A DNA stretch of 64,000 bases from contig BSBM01000753.1 of NCBI GenBank assembly GCA_027924585.1, positions 27,306,501-27,370,500 of the forward strand. The letters are read 5' to 3'. The notes beneath the pieces are model-generated. The model worked only from the letters and a program-made list of their open reading frames with translations. It ran no database searches and was not told the DNA's origin. This DNA comes from Larix kaempferi (taxonomy: Eukaryota; Streptophyta; Pinopsida; Pinales; Pinaceae). Each line of letters opens with the position of its first letter. The stretch's first letter is position 1. Both the position numbers and the translations under genes were made by a program. Below, in pieces: positions 33,226 through 46,139 of this stretch.

Positions 33226-35603
33226 AAGTCATCTATTTTTGGGTTCCTAAGTCATTTCTTCCAGTTTCTGTGGTTTTTTAGAGTCCCTTTTACAAGTTAG
33301 GATTGGTCTAAGACTTTAGTAGACACTCTGATTCTTCACTTCTCCGAGTTGGACTTGAATTTTTCAACACTTCTAGTACAAAATGCCCGTCACCTTCATA
33401 ACATAGGCGCTTTTGGTGCAAAAATGCCCTTGACCTTCATAAGAGTAGTGTTTTGAAGGCTACTGTGCTTTGGCTCACCAACATTTTTTGTCACTGTAGG
33501 GTGGTTTTTTCAATTTTTCCCTATCTGTGGGGTTTTTATTAAATTTTTGGCAGTCTTTGTTTGTCCTAGTTATGGTTAGTATCCATTAGAAGTGTGGCGC
33601 TTGATCATTGATTGATCTTGGCTTGGTTTTTGAGTCTTTTGGAATGAGAAGTATTTTGAAAAATAGCATTGGTTCTTATCCCTTTTCACTATTTATTTGA
33701 AAATATTTGAAGGTATCTAATTGTTAAGGTCTTCTAGTGACCTGTCAGAAGTAGTCCACTTACTTTTTGTGATTATTCTCAATCAGTCCTTTTGGTTTCC
33801 TTGGGTGAAAAGTTTTGGAAAGAGTCTTTTTTCAGTTTAGATTTTTTGTTGTTTTTTGACTTTGTACTTTTGGATTTCCTTTGGGGTGGAAGTTCAGGGA
33901 TTTTTCCATTGTTTTTGTTCTTGATCAAGCACTATTTATTTGCAAGAATTAGACCTTCCCAAACCCTGAATCTTAGTGGGTATTTTTCTATTTGGACTCT
34001 TGGACTCTAAAGGTCATTTGTTGCACTTTTCTCTACTTGGCATGCTTGTATGACTGAAGAGTCTAGTGTTTGTGGGCACTTCCACTATGTTGATGAAGGT
34101 ACCAAAAGTCCTTTTGCATTGATTTTTCTTGTGTGTTTGTTTCTCATTTGGAAAAAAAAATTTGGTTCAGTTTTTGAGTTAGTGTTGGTTGAATGGATTG
34201 CAAGTATATTTCGATGATTTGGAGTTGCTTCTTATTTTGAAAACAAAATTCTTCTGCATATTTGTTTTATTTGTAGATTAAGTTTTCATTTCAAGTTTTT
34301 CCATTTGAATCAAAAAATTTCAAAAAAACTATCGTAGTTTGTTTATTCATTAAGTGCATGTCAAATTGTGTTCTTTCTTTCTTTTCTTTTTTTTAATCTT
34401 AGGATTCGATTTGAACTTGCTTACGAAACAAAGTTGCATTTGCTTTCAAATTCTAAATTTTTGTATCGTTATCAAACCAAATTTGTATGTGCACTTTGAA
34501 AGGTAGTTGTACACTTATGTTGTAGACTTGAGTTTGCATTTAGGGCGTAAAATTTAAGTTTACCTTTGCATTGAAAAGACCCAAAAATTGCATTTTATAT
34601 TTGAAAACTTGCATTTGCATTCCAAATTACATCATATCTCTAGAGCTTGCATGCGCATTGAAAATAAATCGGAAATGAAAAGTGCATGATTGTGGTGGTA
34701 GAGTGCTTCATATTTCAGTTAAAGAACATTGTATCTTTAGTTGAACTCGTTTCGCGTATTTTTCAAAGTTTTTGAAATTGTATTTTAACAAGCAATTAGT
34801 AATCAGAATATGCTACTAGGTTTTTCTTTCAGTAAGAAACCCACCTAATAGTATAGGCTAGGATTTTGGAGATAGGGAGTTGATAGTTAACTTCTCCAAA
34901 ATCACATAATATTGGGAAACTAGGAATCTACTAAAGGGTGTTAAATCCATTAGTAACGCAAAGTAAGTGTCTAGGAATTATCACTAACACTGGCGTCAAG
35001 TGGTAGGAAAACCTTTTCAAGTAGACAAAACCCCTCCGTTGCTTGATTGAGGGGGGTTATAGGTGTTTGGGAATTGATCAAGCGTGGAAATTCCTTGAGG
35101 TTACACCACTGATCATTGACAGTTTTAGGTCTAGGACTTGTTTTACAAGGCCTACGCTCCCTACCCATTCACAGAATCTCTATCCAGTGACCGTTTCTCC
35201 CAATTACCGAGCGTAAAGTAGTGACAATAGTTGTTGTTCCTAGGTACCTCCTAGGTCGCTGCAAGGGGATATATTGTGGAACCTGAGATATATGTAGACT
35301 CTGCTGGCCCAAATCATTGTGGATGGTATTTTTTGAAGGCAAGTGCTTGCACCCTTGGTGATTAGTTTCGAAGAGTAGGGTAACTGTCTCCCAATATTAG
35401 TTGGTTGAACCTGAGCCCTAATCATCCTAGACAACCTTTGGAAGACACCATATCTATATATTCATTGAAGTGTGCTTGCATCTAAGTAATTTTTCAATGT
35501 GAGAGTTGTTTGCTTGTTTTAGATCTATCGAGAACTTTATAGTGTGTTCTGTTTGATTTTTATTTTTTGTAGATTTTATTCTTAGTGTCTTCTACGAGCC
35601 ACT
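33226..35603 (+). other. Long leader of element H, no gene
   Basis: 2.4 kb of T-rich DNA without a coding signal between primer site and gag. Long leaders are usual in Tat/Ogre elements, where an extra ORF may occur before gag; none could be recognised here. Confidence 0.5.
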
Positions 35604-38026
35604 GTGTCCGATCAACGTTTGTGCAAGTCCCAAAGAATTCAAGGAAACTAATGAAAAGAGTGGAGTACTTTCACCTAGGAAAATACTAGATTATAATAAT
35701 CCACCCCCTCGGGGTGTAGAAGAGGAAAACCAGGAACATCAAACAAAACAACCAATAGAAGAAAACGCCCCTAGTTCTAGGTCAAGTGAATATGAGAGTT
35801 CGACTAATGAAGGAAATTTTAGGGATACTAAGGAGCAGTTGCATAACCCTCCTAGAGGTCATTCTCCCCAGTCTAAATAAAACCCAGGTCCCATTCCAAT
35901 TGAGGACCTCTCATATCTGTCTAGACTTTTGAACTTGCCACAAAGTCTTAGTGTTGCTCAAGTAGCTGGTATCAACGTTCCTAATCCATTCTCTAGGTAG
36001 TTTAACATGGAAAATGTAGAAAAAGTGTTTAGTTCAGGGGAGGTAAATACTCCAGATAATATTAACCCTGTAGGAGGAATTGATTTTAATATAGCATTTG
36101 CAGTAAGATCAGGATGATCTCCATCATCCTCAATGATACTTACTAGTACTAGTGCGCAACTCAACTAAGTTTGAACCCTTTTTCTTTCGGATTTCCTTTT
36201 TCATGGTTTCAACCAATACTTGTTACTATTAATCCTAGTTAAAATTTGACAACTGCTTCAAGTAGTGTCGCATCTGTCCATTTCCATAATTTCCCACCCT
36301 TCAGTGGACCAATCTCCATGCCTAACCCACCCTTCACTAGAGTTGTTTCTAAATCCACCCTACCCTAGTTAAGCTTACCTTTCCAATATTTAGGAGGTAT
36401 GAGTTCTGGTAACCCATTTGGACTAAATGTACCGCAAGGTAACTCATTTACACTAGGGGACACCACCACTGGATTCCCATGGGGGTAGAATGCCACTCAT
36501 GGAAATGTTCCCTTTTCTAGGATGGGAGGTTCCAATATAGTTAATCTTGTTATAACAAGTATATTACAAGGTATCCAACCATTAGGAGGAATGGGAGGGG
36601 CTTTTCGAATAACCTTTCCTTCGTTTCAAAACTAGTATGGTCAAAATTCAAATATCATAATCCGCTTTTCACCGATCCTTGAAACCCATACATTTTGGGA
36701 CAACTATATGCCAAAACCAACCAATGGGAAATTGATGCTCCCAGAACCGGGAACACTATGGCTGAGAAAATGTTTCCATTTTTGGCCACTTTGAATTTTC
36801 CCGATCTTTCAAAGTTAACTAATTATCCAGTATTACATGACCCGATATAGCCACCTCTACCCATTAAGATTCCTTCATACATTCCTAATTTTGAAGGTAA
36901 ACCTAAGGAAGACCTCGCTAACCATGTGATGAATTTTCATCTATTGTGTTCATCCAATTCTTTAATGGATGATTCTATTATATTGCGTCTTTTCCAAAGG
37001 ACTTTAACTGGGGTAGCGGTGAAATGGTATATTGAGTTACCACGTGCATCCTTTCAAACTTTTAATTCAGTTGTGATGGAATTTATAAACCACTTCCAAC
37101 TACCAATCCGTTATGAAACTGGAATGGAGTTGTTAACATCCTTTCATTAAGATAAATTTACTCATATCTCTGACCACATCCATGAGTGGCGAAGAAGGCA
37201 TAGCTCGATCAAGGCCTAGATTCTTGATGAGTTTTTAACCGATTGATTTATTAAATCATTGCAACCCTTTATTGCAAAAGATGTGGCTCTTTCTGGGGTT
37301 CATACCAAAGAGAAAGCTATTATTAAATCCCAACAATTAGATTTGGTTTATTCCCAATCCAGGATGCTATATGAAATTATGCCTACTGCTCCTAGAGAAG
37401 AATCTGACCCAACGAATCCTACCCCTACACCTCATGCTAATGGTGTGAGTGGTGTAGTTGAGAACAATCCAGCTACCCCGAGTTATAACTTTTGTAGTCA
37501 AAATTTGTCGTCAATTGGTCAGAATAACACACAAAACCTTAAACCAAACCCTCCTTTTGATGTTATGTCAGTGCATAAATCTAAAGCCAACCAACAACCT
37601 AGAGGGAAGAAAATTAAGAATAAGAAAAATGGGAATAAGGATAATAATAAAGCAAATAATAACAACAACACTAATGCTGGTGGGGCAAATAATGAAAAAG
37701 GTAAAACAAAATTTCCTTGCTTGTTGTGCAAGGATGATAATTTAACCTATTAATTCCCTAAAATGGATATGGATTAGAAGCTATTAGAACAATAGGAGGG
37801 AACAAGCCAACCTGTTGTGTTAACCAATCCATTTCCTCAACAAAAACAACAAATGGTTGCTGCTGTCCACAAACAACCTGCATCCTCCCAAGGGGGAGAC
37901 CGGGGTGCCTCCTCTCAAGGGGGTAATTTAGGCCCAGGTGAAGTTTTCATGTGTGAAGAGGATGTTCATATCCAGACCAGGAATAAGAATTATGAATCTA
38001 ATTCGTCTAGATCCAAAGGTAAATAA
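35604..38026 (+). pseudogene. Element H gag, start codon ATG-to-GTG, frame-disrupted
   Basis: The likely start reads GTG where an ATG would be expected (then SDQRLCKSQRIQG), followed by a frame change to PKEFKETNEKSGVLSPRKIL and IEDLSYLSRLLNLPQSLSVA. The capsid core at 36893-37210 reads MMNFHLLCSSNSLMDDSIIL, RLFQRTLTGVAVKWYIELPR and INHFQLPIRYETGMELL, continuing as ISDHIHEWRRRH. The next segment, 37259-37753, has LSGVHTKEKAIIKSQQLDL and a Lys/Asn-rich tail ending in a partial Cys motif (CLLC). The capsid style matches Tat/Ogre-type gypsy elements. Confidence 0.78.
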
Positions 38027-38380
38027 ACCCTTAATGTTGATATTGATAATTCTTTACATATAGAGAAGCATGCCAATGATATTATGCCTAGAATACTAAA
38101 GGGTGTTCTAAAAAAAACTACTTATAATCCTAATGTGCATGCTGCTCAAAATTATAGTATAGTTGAAGATTTGGAGTAGGCTCCATGTGCAATGTCTATA
38201 ATTGAGGTAATCCAGAGTTGTCCAACCCAAAGGAAGACCTTACTTTCAGCTTTAGGAGCTCTAGATCCTATGGAAAATCAAGCGATTTCTTTCAAATTTG
38301 AGAATTGGAAGCCTCGTTTACCCCATCATGCTACTTTTTAGATTCAAGTTGTATCTAGAAACACTAAGACTCATCAAATA

Positions 38381-39500
38381 ATTGTAGATGAGGGCGCCTC
38401 CACATGTGTCAGGTCTTTATCATGTTGGAAGGGTTTAGGATCACCTGGCATGTTTTCTCCTGTCACTATGTTGAAATCTTTCGATGGCCACCTTTTCCAA
38501 CCTCATGGAATTATCTCAGCCTTTCTTGTAGAGCTAGGGGGGAAATAGTCAAAGTGGATGTAGAAATGGTTGATTCTCCTCTTGATTATAATTTATTGCT
38601 AGGGAGAAGTTGGAATCAAGATATGATGAAAGTAGTCTCTTCAATCTTTCGCGTCATCAAGTTTCCTCATGAGGGAAAGATTGTAACAATCGACCAACTA
38701 GCCTTAAACAAGAACAAGTTCAACCAATATCATGGATCCAATATTCCTTTAGTAGCCAATCCTATGAGGGATTGTGAAAACATTGGCGTGGGAATGTATC
38801 CTTCATTAATGGGAACTTTAAATCTCCCCCCACCTAATATGCATGTCAATGCATATCTGGTACATGTGCAATTTCAACAGTTGCCACAAATTCCACATAT
38901 AAGGTGTCTCAATTTAGAACTTCTTACTTTAATGACCCTTGGAAGTTTCCATCCTATACGACTAGGTGTACTTGGATCAACCAGGTTTTATATCCTTTAT
39001 GTCCAATTGCTACTAAGAAGAGGCCTCTGTGTTCATGCTTACCTTCTTGGGACTTGGTCCTGACAGTTGACCAAGTGATCCATCCAATGGGGGAATTAGA
39101 GCCAACTCTCCTCCCCATTAATCTAGATGAAGGTTCAGACATTTTTTCCATCTAGGATGATATACTCCCATCTAATGAAGTTTTTCTAGATTCTATGATA
39201 CAGTCTGACATTACTTTTCATATTGATGTCCTTTCCGAAGATGATCTCGTTGGATTGGACTTAGTTGCAATCAAATCTAGTCCTGATTTTGCTTTTGAGC
39301 CTACATTTACTGCTTATATATCCTCAGACATTGGTATTTTTTAGTGTTCAGACTCTACCATTGAGTAGCAATTCTATGTTCCTAATGAATTTGATTATGA
39401 TATTAGAATTTTCAACTCCCACAATGACGAGTTTGTTCCTGCAGACTCTATTATTTCTTTTAGCTTTGATCTTCCTCATGAGTAATATCTTGTCGATTTT
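38381..39500 (+). pseudogene. Element H protease and linker, frame-disrupted
   Basis: IVDEGASTCVRSLSCWKGLG at 38381-38440 is the retroviral-type protease active-site loop, with DEG where most families have DSG or DTG. It continues as VTMLKSFDGHLFQPHG. After a frame change it reads VDVEMVDSPLDYNLLLGRSW and IKFPHEGKIVTIDQLA (about 38540-38700), the conserved end of gypsy proteases. The following linker (about 38900-39500) has no named domain. No RT motif follows in any frame. Confidence 0.78.
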
Positions 39501-42245
39501 ATGACCCCGAGCCTTGGTGTTCTAGAGTCTTCACTGGTAGACTCTACCTTGGCGATGAATATTGTTGAATATTATAAAGTTGAAAGTATTTATACCAAAG
39601 TGACCTGTATCGGATTTTTATTTTTTCAAATTTTGGGATATGATTCTAGTACTATTGTTTCTTGGAGACGGGATTTTTAGTTGGATTTATAGTTGCTTCA
39701 AGTTCATTTTCTGTACATTGTTCTATCTACTTAGGTATATTCAGAAACTGGGATATAGGTTTAGGATTCCCCTATGTTATGATGCATTTGAACCTTTTTA
39801 TACCCGAATTCGCCATAGGGTCGAAACCTGTTGGATATTGGTGCTTTAGCCATATTTGTATGCATTGTGCACTAGTCCGAAAGCAAAGCTTACTTAACAT
39901 GGGTCACCCTAGTCAACACCCTTTTCCATTTTGGTGCCCATACAGAGTTTTTATTATAGGCTCGAGATCCTTTTTTGTTTTACCATGAATTTGAGAAGAA
40001 GCCTCATGTCTCTCTTTCTCATATAGTTATGGCCATTCCTTGTAAGACTCCTATTTTTTTGTTTAATTTGTATTTGCATTTGCATTGATCTTGCTTGTAC
40101 TTATGAGCCTAATGTCGGCTTCCATGATTTTATCTCATTATATGTGTCCTCATCTCATAAATAATTTTCTCAAAGCCTTGTATCTTTTTGCTTCTGCAAC
40201 TTGATACCCTTTACCCAGAAAAGACACACCTTGAGTGTCCTTATCTTGCTCATGTTCCTTGCATTATGTGTAGGTTTTTTCATTATGCATAGGTTTGTTC
40301 CATGCACTTGGAACTAGTTTTTCTTGTCCCTGACACTCATTTCCTCCTAGGTTATGAGCATTCTTCCATCCTTCCTTCGATCCCATTAAAAGCAAAAGGA
40401 GGCATGGAGTCTTCTTTAATCTCTTTTTTGACTCCCTAAACATGAAAAGATTGTCAAGCAAGCTTGTTTCTTTCACACTCAACACTCATTAAAAGATTTG
40501 AAGAATCATCCATCCAGTATAAGTTTAACCCTTTTCTGGGAAGCATGGATTAATTACAAAAAATGAATACTCTAATAAATTTTGGCTAGAAGAGTTCTCC
40601 CTCATATTGTTTTACCCTTTTTCAGTTGTAGGAGATTAAATTTACAAAAGAGAACAATTATAGATTTTTCTTTAAGTTTTTTCATACTCTTTAAAATTGA
40701 AAACATGGGCGAGCATTAAATACCCAGGGATCGATAAAAATCCATGGGATCGTAACATATTGAGCATCTTTCTATCTATTCTTCAATCTTATTAAAAAAG
40801 GAAGAAAGTTCTGAGTTTATTTTTTCAGATTCGTTAAAATTCTATGAAAAGGATCTTACCGAGCATACTTTTATCTCTTGTGTGCTCGTTAAAAAATGAA
40901 AAAGTACTTAAAAAGAAAAAGGGGAAGGGAAATATTTCACATATCTATCAATATAACTAAAACAAGTCACATGGGTCCTTGAACAAAGCACCAATTTCGA
41001 GTCTCTCAAACAAGTTGGGTTCTAGTTTTGGACTTAGGATAAAACCCGATCACATAGTTTTTATTCCTCCGGTTGGTTACTCTTCCAATCACGTGGAGAA
41101 TATGTCAATTGCTTCTACATTGCGGATTAATATTGTTGGTCCCTTTGTGTCCAAATATTCCTAAGTCACCATTGTTTCATGTTCACTATTCAAGGATATA
41201 ACCTATGTCATCCAATATATAGTTTCCTTGATTTGATATGTCAGCTATTCCCTGGTGTCAGTATGTTTCATCATGTACTCAGTTCTACTCGAAATCAAAT
41301 CGGTCCTTGATTTCACCTCATGTTCGATGATGGAGGATGCCTTAATTCCTCGCTTCCAATGGGACTCTTCCCATCTACTTCAACTCATCTTTCTCTAGGA
41401 ACAAGGTTTAGAGTCTCGGTAGTACCTTGGGGATTGTAGTCATCAATGGTGATTTCGCTCACTATCGGGATGGATTCTTTAGGTGTTCGAATTCAAGAAC
41501 ATTTATTCACACTTGTTAGAATGTACTAGGTACCTTAGGTCCCATTATCATTATCGATGGGTTCCCTCGCATTTGTTAATGGTTTTCATCAAGGATCGAT
41601 AATCAAACTGTTTCCTCCGTCATTTAATTTCTCACATGTAAACAATTTTGGAAAATTGGAGACCTTGTGTAAGCAATTTAACTCTCGATGTTTGACTCAT
41701 GTTTAAATTCATCTCATTTATTCGCATGGTTAGGATTCACTCCTTTTGGTGGTTTGGATAGAAGACCTTGGGTCAATAGTAGCATCCTCAGATTTTTCTA
41801 TTTCCTGAGTTGTGCAAGACTATGCCACATTTTATTTGGCACCTAATGAGACATAGATCCACTTTGTTCATCCATGGCTGTGATCTCCAGTTTGATATAT
41901 ATCCACCTTGTATCTCTTGTGGCTATGATCAGTTGTTGTACATGGATCCACTTTGTTCATTTGTGGCCATGACCCATTTATATCACACGGATCCACTTTG
42001 TATTTCTTGTAGCCATCACAATTACATCATTTACATATATATGTTGGATCCACATTGTATCTTTCTAGCAATCATCTTGAACATTGGATATATTGTATCT
42101 GTGATAAGTTTGTTAGACACCTTTCCTATTTCAGGTACTCCATTGAGCCTACGATTCTTAGGTTCTCCAATTTCATTGACTCCACATCCTAACCAATGAT
42201 TATTATAATGTATTTCAGTCATCATGTTCCCTTCTAACCTCATAC
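39501..42245 (+). other. Element H 3' internal region without RT, RNase H or integrase
   Basis: 2.7 kb. I looked for YVDD/FVDD, HPQTDG-type and zinc-binding integrase motifs on both strands and saw none. Repeats of TGGATCCACTTTGT-type phrases occur at 41856-42060. A purine tract (ATTAGGGGGAATC) at 42246-42258 abuts the 3' LTR. Confidence 0.55.
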
Positions 42246-42258
42246 ATTAGGGGGAATC

Positions 42259-43280
42259 TATTATATCCCAAATCGTCACTTCTCTATCTGTGACAACACT
42301 TTCATGACGAAACTTTCATGGTGACATTGTTTCTCGCAAAAAATAACACTAGGGATGGAAGAGCCCTAATTTGGTACTTGATGTCATGGACTTATCTCAT
42401 TCAGTCATTCCCTAGCAATTAGAAGCTTTGTAGCTAAGTTTAGAGACAAAAAAATTCTAAATGAGCTATCAATTAGCCTTTTTTCCCTAAAAATGCTTGT
42501 ATCCTTTGACTCATGGGAATTTGAAATTCTACTCTCCTTTGTCTCACCAGTGTTTTTGATTAAAAAGCAAAAAAAATATAAAAATTTCGAATTTGGGGTA
42601 GTTTGGGTGGTTTTGGTAACCTATCTCTCGGTTACAACTGCTTCCCCCTGATGGAAAGTGTCTCCTTTAAATATATAAGCAAGGGAGATGAGCCATGATG
42701 ATGATAATTTTGGCCTAAGTATTGTTATTGTAGAGGGGTGATAATCCCATATCCCTTTGCCATCCATGTTTTGAAATTGCTGCCCTAGTTAGTTTCAAAC
42801 CCTGATACATTGGAGCTTTGCTTGGGATTGTTTCACTAGGTGCTTGGAAGCTAAAGGTATCTGTGTAACTTTCTACCATTTTGAATAAATATTGGAGATC
42901 TTCCCTTCCCTAATTGTTGTGTTATTCTCTCAAATTTGTTTATTGGTTTCAGATGTTCATTTAATTAACTAGTTTATGTTTTATTTGAATTTCAACACTA
43001 TTTGTATCCAAATGTGTTTGAGGAGGGTGTTATGTTAGTTTTACAAGTTCTTGGACTAAGGATTAGGAGCAAATATCAAGGCTTCAATAAAATCCAGGAC
43101 CAACCTTCGTAAAAAGATGCATTAAGTTCTTCTTTTTGGACCCTTTATATGTATTTGTTTTGATTTCAATTGATAATCAACAGTCTGATTTGTGTGCAAC
43201 CAAGCCTTAGATGTCCATCTTATTCAACACTAGTATGTTGGTGACCTCACCACAGTCATAGGATATTTTTCCACCCAACA
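42259..43280 (+). repeat. 3' LTR of element H
   Basis: Aligned with 32120-33202. The first two bases are TA instead of TG. It is followed by the GTCGA target copy. Confidence 0.87.
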
Positions 43281-43285
43281 GTCGA

Positions 43286-44112
43286 TAAGATTTATTCAAT
43301 CTTATACTTGGTCGACCATTAAATCAGTCGGTTGATAATTTTGGTTGAAGTGGCATTGTGGTTGAGTCTTTACTCTTGTTGATCTAATTTTGGGTCAATA
43401 TATACCCTTTGGTTAATGACTCATTTTGTCAGTTGAGAAAAAATATGTGGTCAATATTGTCGGATCTAATTCTAGTTGACACTTTATGTTGTCGATTTTA
43501 TAATTGAGTGAATGAGTCATTAATACTGATGTTACTCTACTTTAAATCTCTAAATCAAAGAGGGGATGAAACGTGAGTCTTCTTGAAGGCAGGAGATCCC
43601 CTCCATCTTTGTAATGTAAGTCGGTCTCTAGCCAACTCTTGTCAATTGTGTCAAGCCATATTGTAATTCAAGTCCAAAATTATTCAACCATGATCAGAGC
43701 ACGCACAATTAGTACGTAGTCTAATGAAACTTGCAGGAAATTTAATCTCTCGCGGTAGAAGAAGACGTTGACAACATTCAAGAAAGAGATATCTTACATC
43801 GCACAAAAAATAGATTAAAGGAAAGATAATGATGCAAGATCATTTGAATAGATTGAGCCCCCTAATGCATAAACGCAGAAGCATTTCTTGGGTTGTGACC
43901 TCGAAAGTTGAAGGAAAATAAATGGTACAGAAAGAAAATCCAAAAGACATCAGTTCTAAGCTGATGGAGATGAATTCTGACCAAATGATTAAAGGGTGAG
44001 GCTTTGACCAAATACTACTAGATTGAAGACATAGGCTGAAGAATCACAATTCAGGAATTTTCCTTCATCCTTGTTCTCTTCGGGATAAATAAGATTTTTG
44101 GGGTGGGGGAAA
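43286..44112 (+). other. Internal part of element G, right of H, no gene
   Basis: Non-coding. Repeated GGTCGA phrases occur here and in 32060-32119, as expected if both were once contiguous. It ends in the polypurine tract at 44101-44112. Confidence 0.55.
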
Positions 44113-44354
44113 TGTTGGAGGGACCCTTCAAGCCCCTCAATTGTCATCACTATTTTATGTTAATGTACTCTAACTAAAGAGAAGTTGGAGTAGCTGTAAG
44201 CACTCCAACCTGTCTCTATGATGTATAAATACTTAAATAAATATGAATACAAGTTGGATGGACGTTCTTCCCAATACCTGTTCTTATTGATGGATTTCCA
44301 TGTGCATATATTATCCTTTTTCCTATTTGTTGGTTGAAATACCTCCTTTAAACA
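44113..44354 (+). repeat. 3' LTR of element G
   Basis: TGTTGGAGGGACCC...TTTAAACA, 242 bp, aligned with the left copy at 31091-31328. Confidence 0.82.
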
Positions 44355-45547
44355 ATTCCCAATGGTTGAAATATCTTTGAAGGTGTAGTCTATATGATTT
44401 TGTTTTCTAGGCCATCTATCAAATGAGTTTTCCCATATCCATGTAATACTAATTTAGATATTTATTCTATTTCTTTCTCTTCTTCAACTATATCATGTAT
44501 TTTAATGTCTGTAGAATTGATAGTCTCTTCTTTAATGTATTTTTTAAATATCTCTTCTTAGTCACTCTTGATGCTTATGCTTTCATTTTTGTAAAGTGTT
44601 GTTTTGTACAAGTTAGTAAGGTCATCCATGATTTGGTTTGGCTGTCTCACATTTCCAATAAGTATGCATTTTTTTATTCCAGCTTCCTTTTCAACATTAA
44701 TACAATTGTCATATTGTTCGATAGACTCCTTGGCAATGTTGTTTGGATTATATCCAAGTCTACATGGATGTCAATTATTGTTCCAAGGAGGCCTACTTGT
44801 GCTCTTTTGTACCCAAGTTGTCTTATTTGTGCAAATTCCATTCTTGGTTCTACTAGGCGTTCTTCTAAGGGGGTCAAATCTAGGACAAGAAGTATTTTTT
44901 TTATTACAACGAATTTGCAAAGGGGCTACATATTTGGGTAAATATTCATCAAATATTGTTTTTTTGCATTGTGTACAAATTCAATTTCCAAGTTCAATTA
45001 CTTTTGAATCATTTCTAGTTATGTACGAGATAAAAGTCAAAATGATGTCGATATCAATGATTTGTATGTCTATTCGAAAATGTAGTCTCTTACATACATA
45101 ACATGCATAAGTTGGTGTGTCTCAAATCAAATCCAAGTACACATTAATTTCTTTTTCCTTTTTTACATAATTGTGTTGTTTTTGTCGAATGGATTTTCCA
45201 TGTTTATGTATTTGTATTTTTAATTGGTGCAATGTTCTGATTTTTTTAGCAAGATCCTCTTCTTCGAGTCCTTGGATTGTTGAACCAACAAATTTTTGCA
45301 AGTGTGAATGTTCAATTTTCCTCTTTGCATTTTTTCCTGGCCTATGCCTTGTTACAATGTTTTTTGTCTTTCTATGTTTGTCAACTGTCACAAGACTATT
45401 TGCTTCAAAAAGTGCATTGTTATCAATGCCTTGTTCTATGACATTGCTCTTTGATATGAGCTCATGATTTTGATCTTTGCAATTGTAAGGGGAAATATGT
45501 GTACTGGTAATTGAAATTGCCGAGAACATAGTTGAATAAGGAACCAT
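44355..45547 (-). pseudogene. Helitron middle region (DUF6570-like) and linker
   Basis: The 45547-45122 segment is Lys/Arg/His-rich. The 44877-44674 segment reads LTPLEERLVEPRMEFAQIRQ, then VGLLGTIIDIHVDLDIIQTT and LPRSLSNNMTIVLMLKRKLE, the pattern found upstream of the Rep domain in many Helitron proteins. Frames change and stops interrupt between segments. The last readable residues before the G insertion are FQPLGI, and the first after it are GIFQDKFF. No function beyond belonging to the Helitron protein is claimed. Confidence 0.75.
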
Positions 45548-46109
45548 AGGAATTTTTTTTCATTAATGGTTGGAAGTGTGAATGTGATGAATCTAGGGGA
45601 ATGCGCATTAGATACAAAACCTTTGAACAATCGTATGTTGGATGGAATCTTAGGTTAATTTTTCTTATCTCACTATTCCAAATGTATATGTTAACACCTA
45701 ATAACTCACAAAGCCAGTGTATTCCAAATTCACTGCCCTCTATCTTACCATTCATATATGGCTTTGCCAATTTTACAGTATATCCTTCCCAATTACAAAT
45801 AAGATGGTTTTGCTTAATTGTTCTTTCATTAAGGTACTTGTTCAAGCAATCTATTGCTCATACGTCCTTTGCAATAACACAATTATAGAATTTTTGGGAC
45901 ATTTATTTTATTAATATATGCACATTTAATAGTGAGGTCAATTTGCAAATAGATTCAAATAGTGAATCATGAAAATCACCAATTATAGGTCCATCAATAT
46001 AGAAATCTTGTTCGAATAATACAATTTCAATAGATCTTAAGTCGTCGACGCTATTTAAACATGTGTTCTTGCATATGTTGTTAGGAACAATGAATATAGG
46101 GTTTTCCAC
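45462..46109 (-). pseudogene. Helitron OTU-like domain, second copy (catalytic Cys replaced)
   Basis: GDFHDSLFESI (near 45990-45960) aligns with the OTU start D-G-x-C-L/F-F, with Ser where the catalytic Cys is expected. After a frame break come LNKYLNERTIKQNHLICNWE, GIHWLCELLGVNIYIWNSEI and DSSHSHFQPLM, the usual order of the OTU middle and the C-terminal His region. OTU domains are cysteine proteases or deubiquitinases and occur in some Helitron (Helentron-type) proteins. Assignment is from motif order, not a search. Confidence 0.65.
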
Positions 46110-46139
46110 ACGGTCTAAAATTTAATATGATAGAAGCGA

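Larger units (their letters stand above)
32120..43280 (+). mobile_element. Element H: Tat/Ogre-like Ty3/gypsy element with gag and protease only, nested in G
   Basis: LTRs at 32120-33202 and 42259-43280 (TGTTATATCCC...CCCAACA), with an exact target duplication GTCGA at 32115-32119 and 43281-43285. A primer-like site follows the left LTR (TTGGCGATTCCGTTGGGGA, from 33207), of the kind reported for Tat/Ogre elements that use an Arg tRNA. Gag and protease are recognisable at 35604-39500. About 2.7 kb between there and the 3' LTR shows no RT, RNase H or integrase. It is therefore a large non-autonomous or internally deleted element. Confidence 0.85.
31081..44354 (+). mobile_element. Element G: small non-coding LTR element (TRIM-like), inserted in the Helitron
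   Basis: Direct repeats at 31081-31328 and 44113-44354 act as LTRs (TATTGG/TGTTGG...AACA). A primer-like TGGCGTCGTTTTTG follows the left LTR at 31331. The right LTR is preceded by a purine tract (GGGTGGGGGAAA, 44101-44112). Without element H its internal part is only about 1.6 kb (31329-32119 and 43286-44112) and has no coding signal. Flanking 5-mers ATGCC (31076-31080) and ATTCC (44355-44359) are a target duplication with one mismatch. Excising the element and one flank copy rejoins Helitron codons for P-L-G-I-F-Q-D. Confidence 0.8.

Noticed and set aside
33226-35603. Extra ORF before gag in element H, as in some Ogre elements
   Set aside because: No frame longer than about 70 codons and no recognisable motif in this stretch.
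44495-45101. Two overlapping plus-strand open frames of about 150 codons
   Set aside because: They lie opposite the minus-strand Helitron middle region, whose motifs (LTPLEERL, LPRSL) are convincing; the plus frames have no recognisable pattern.
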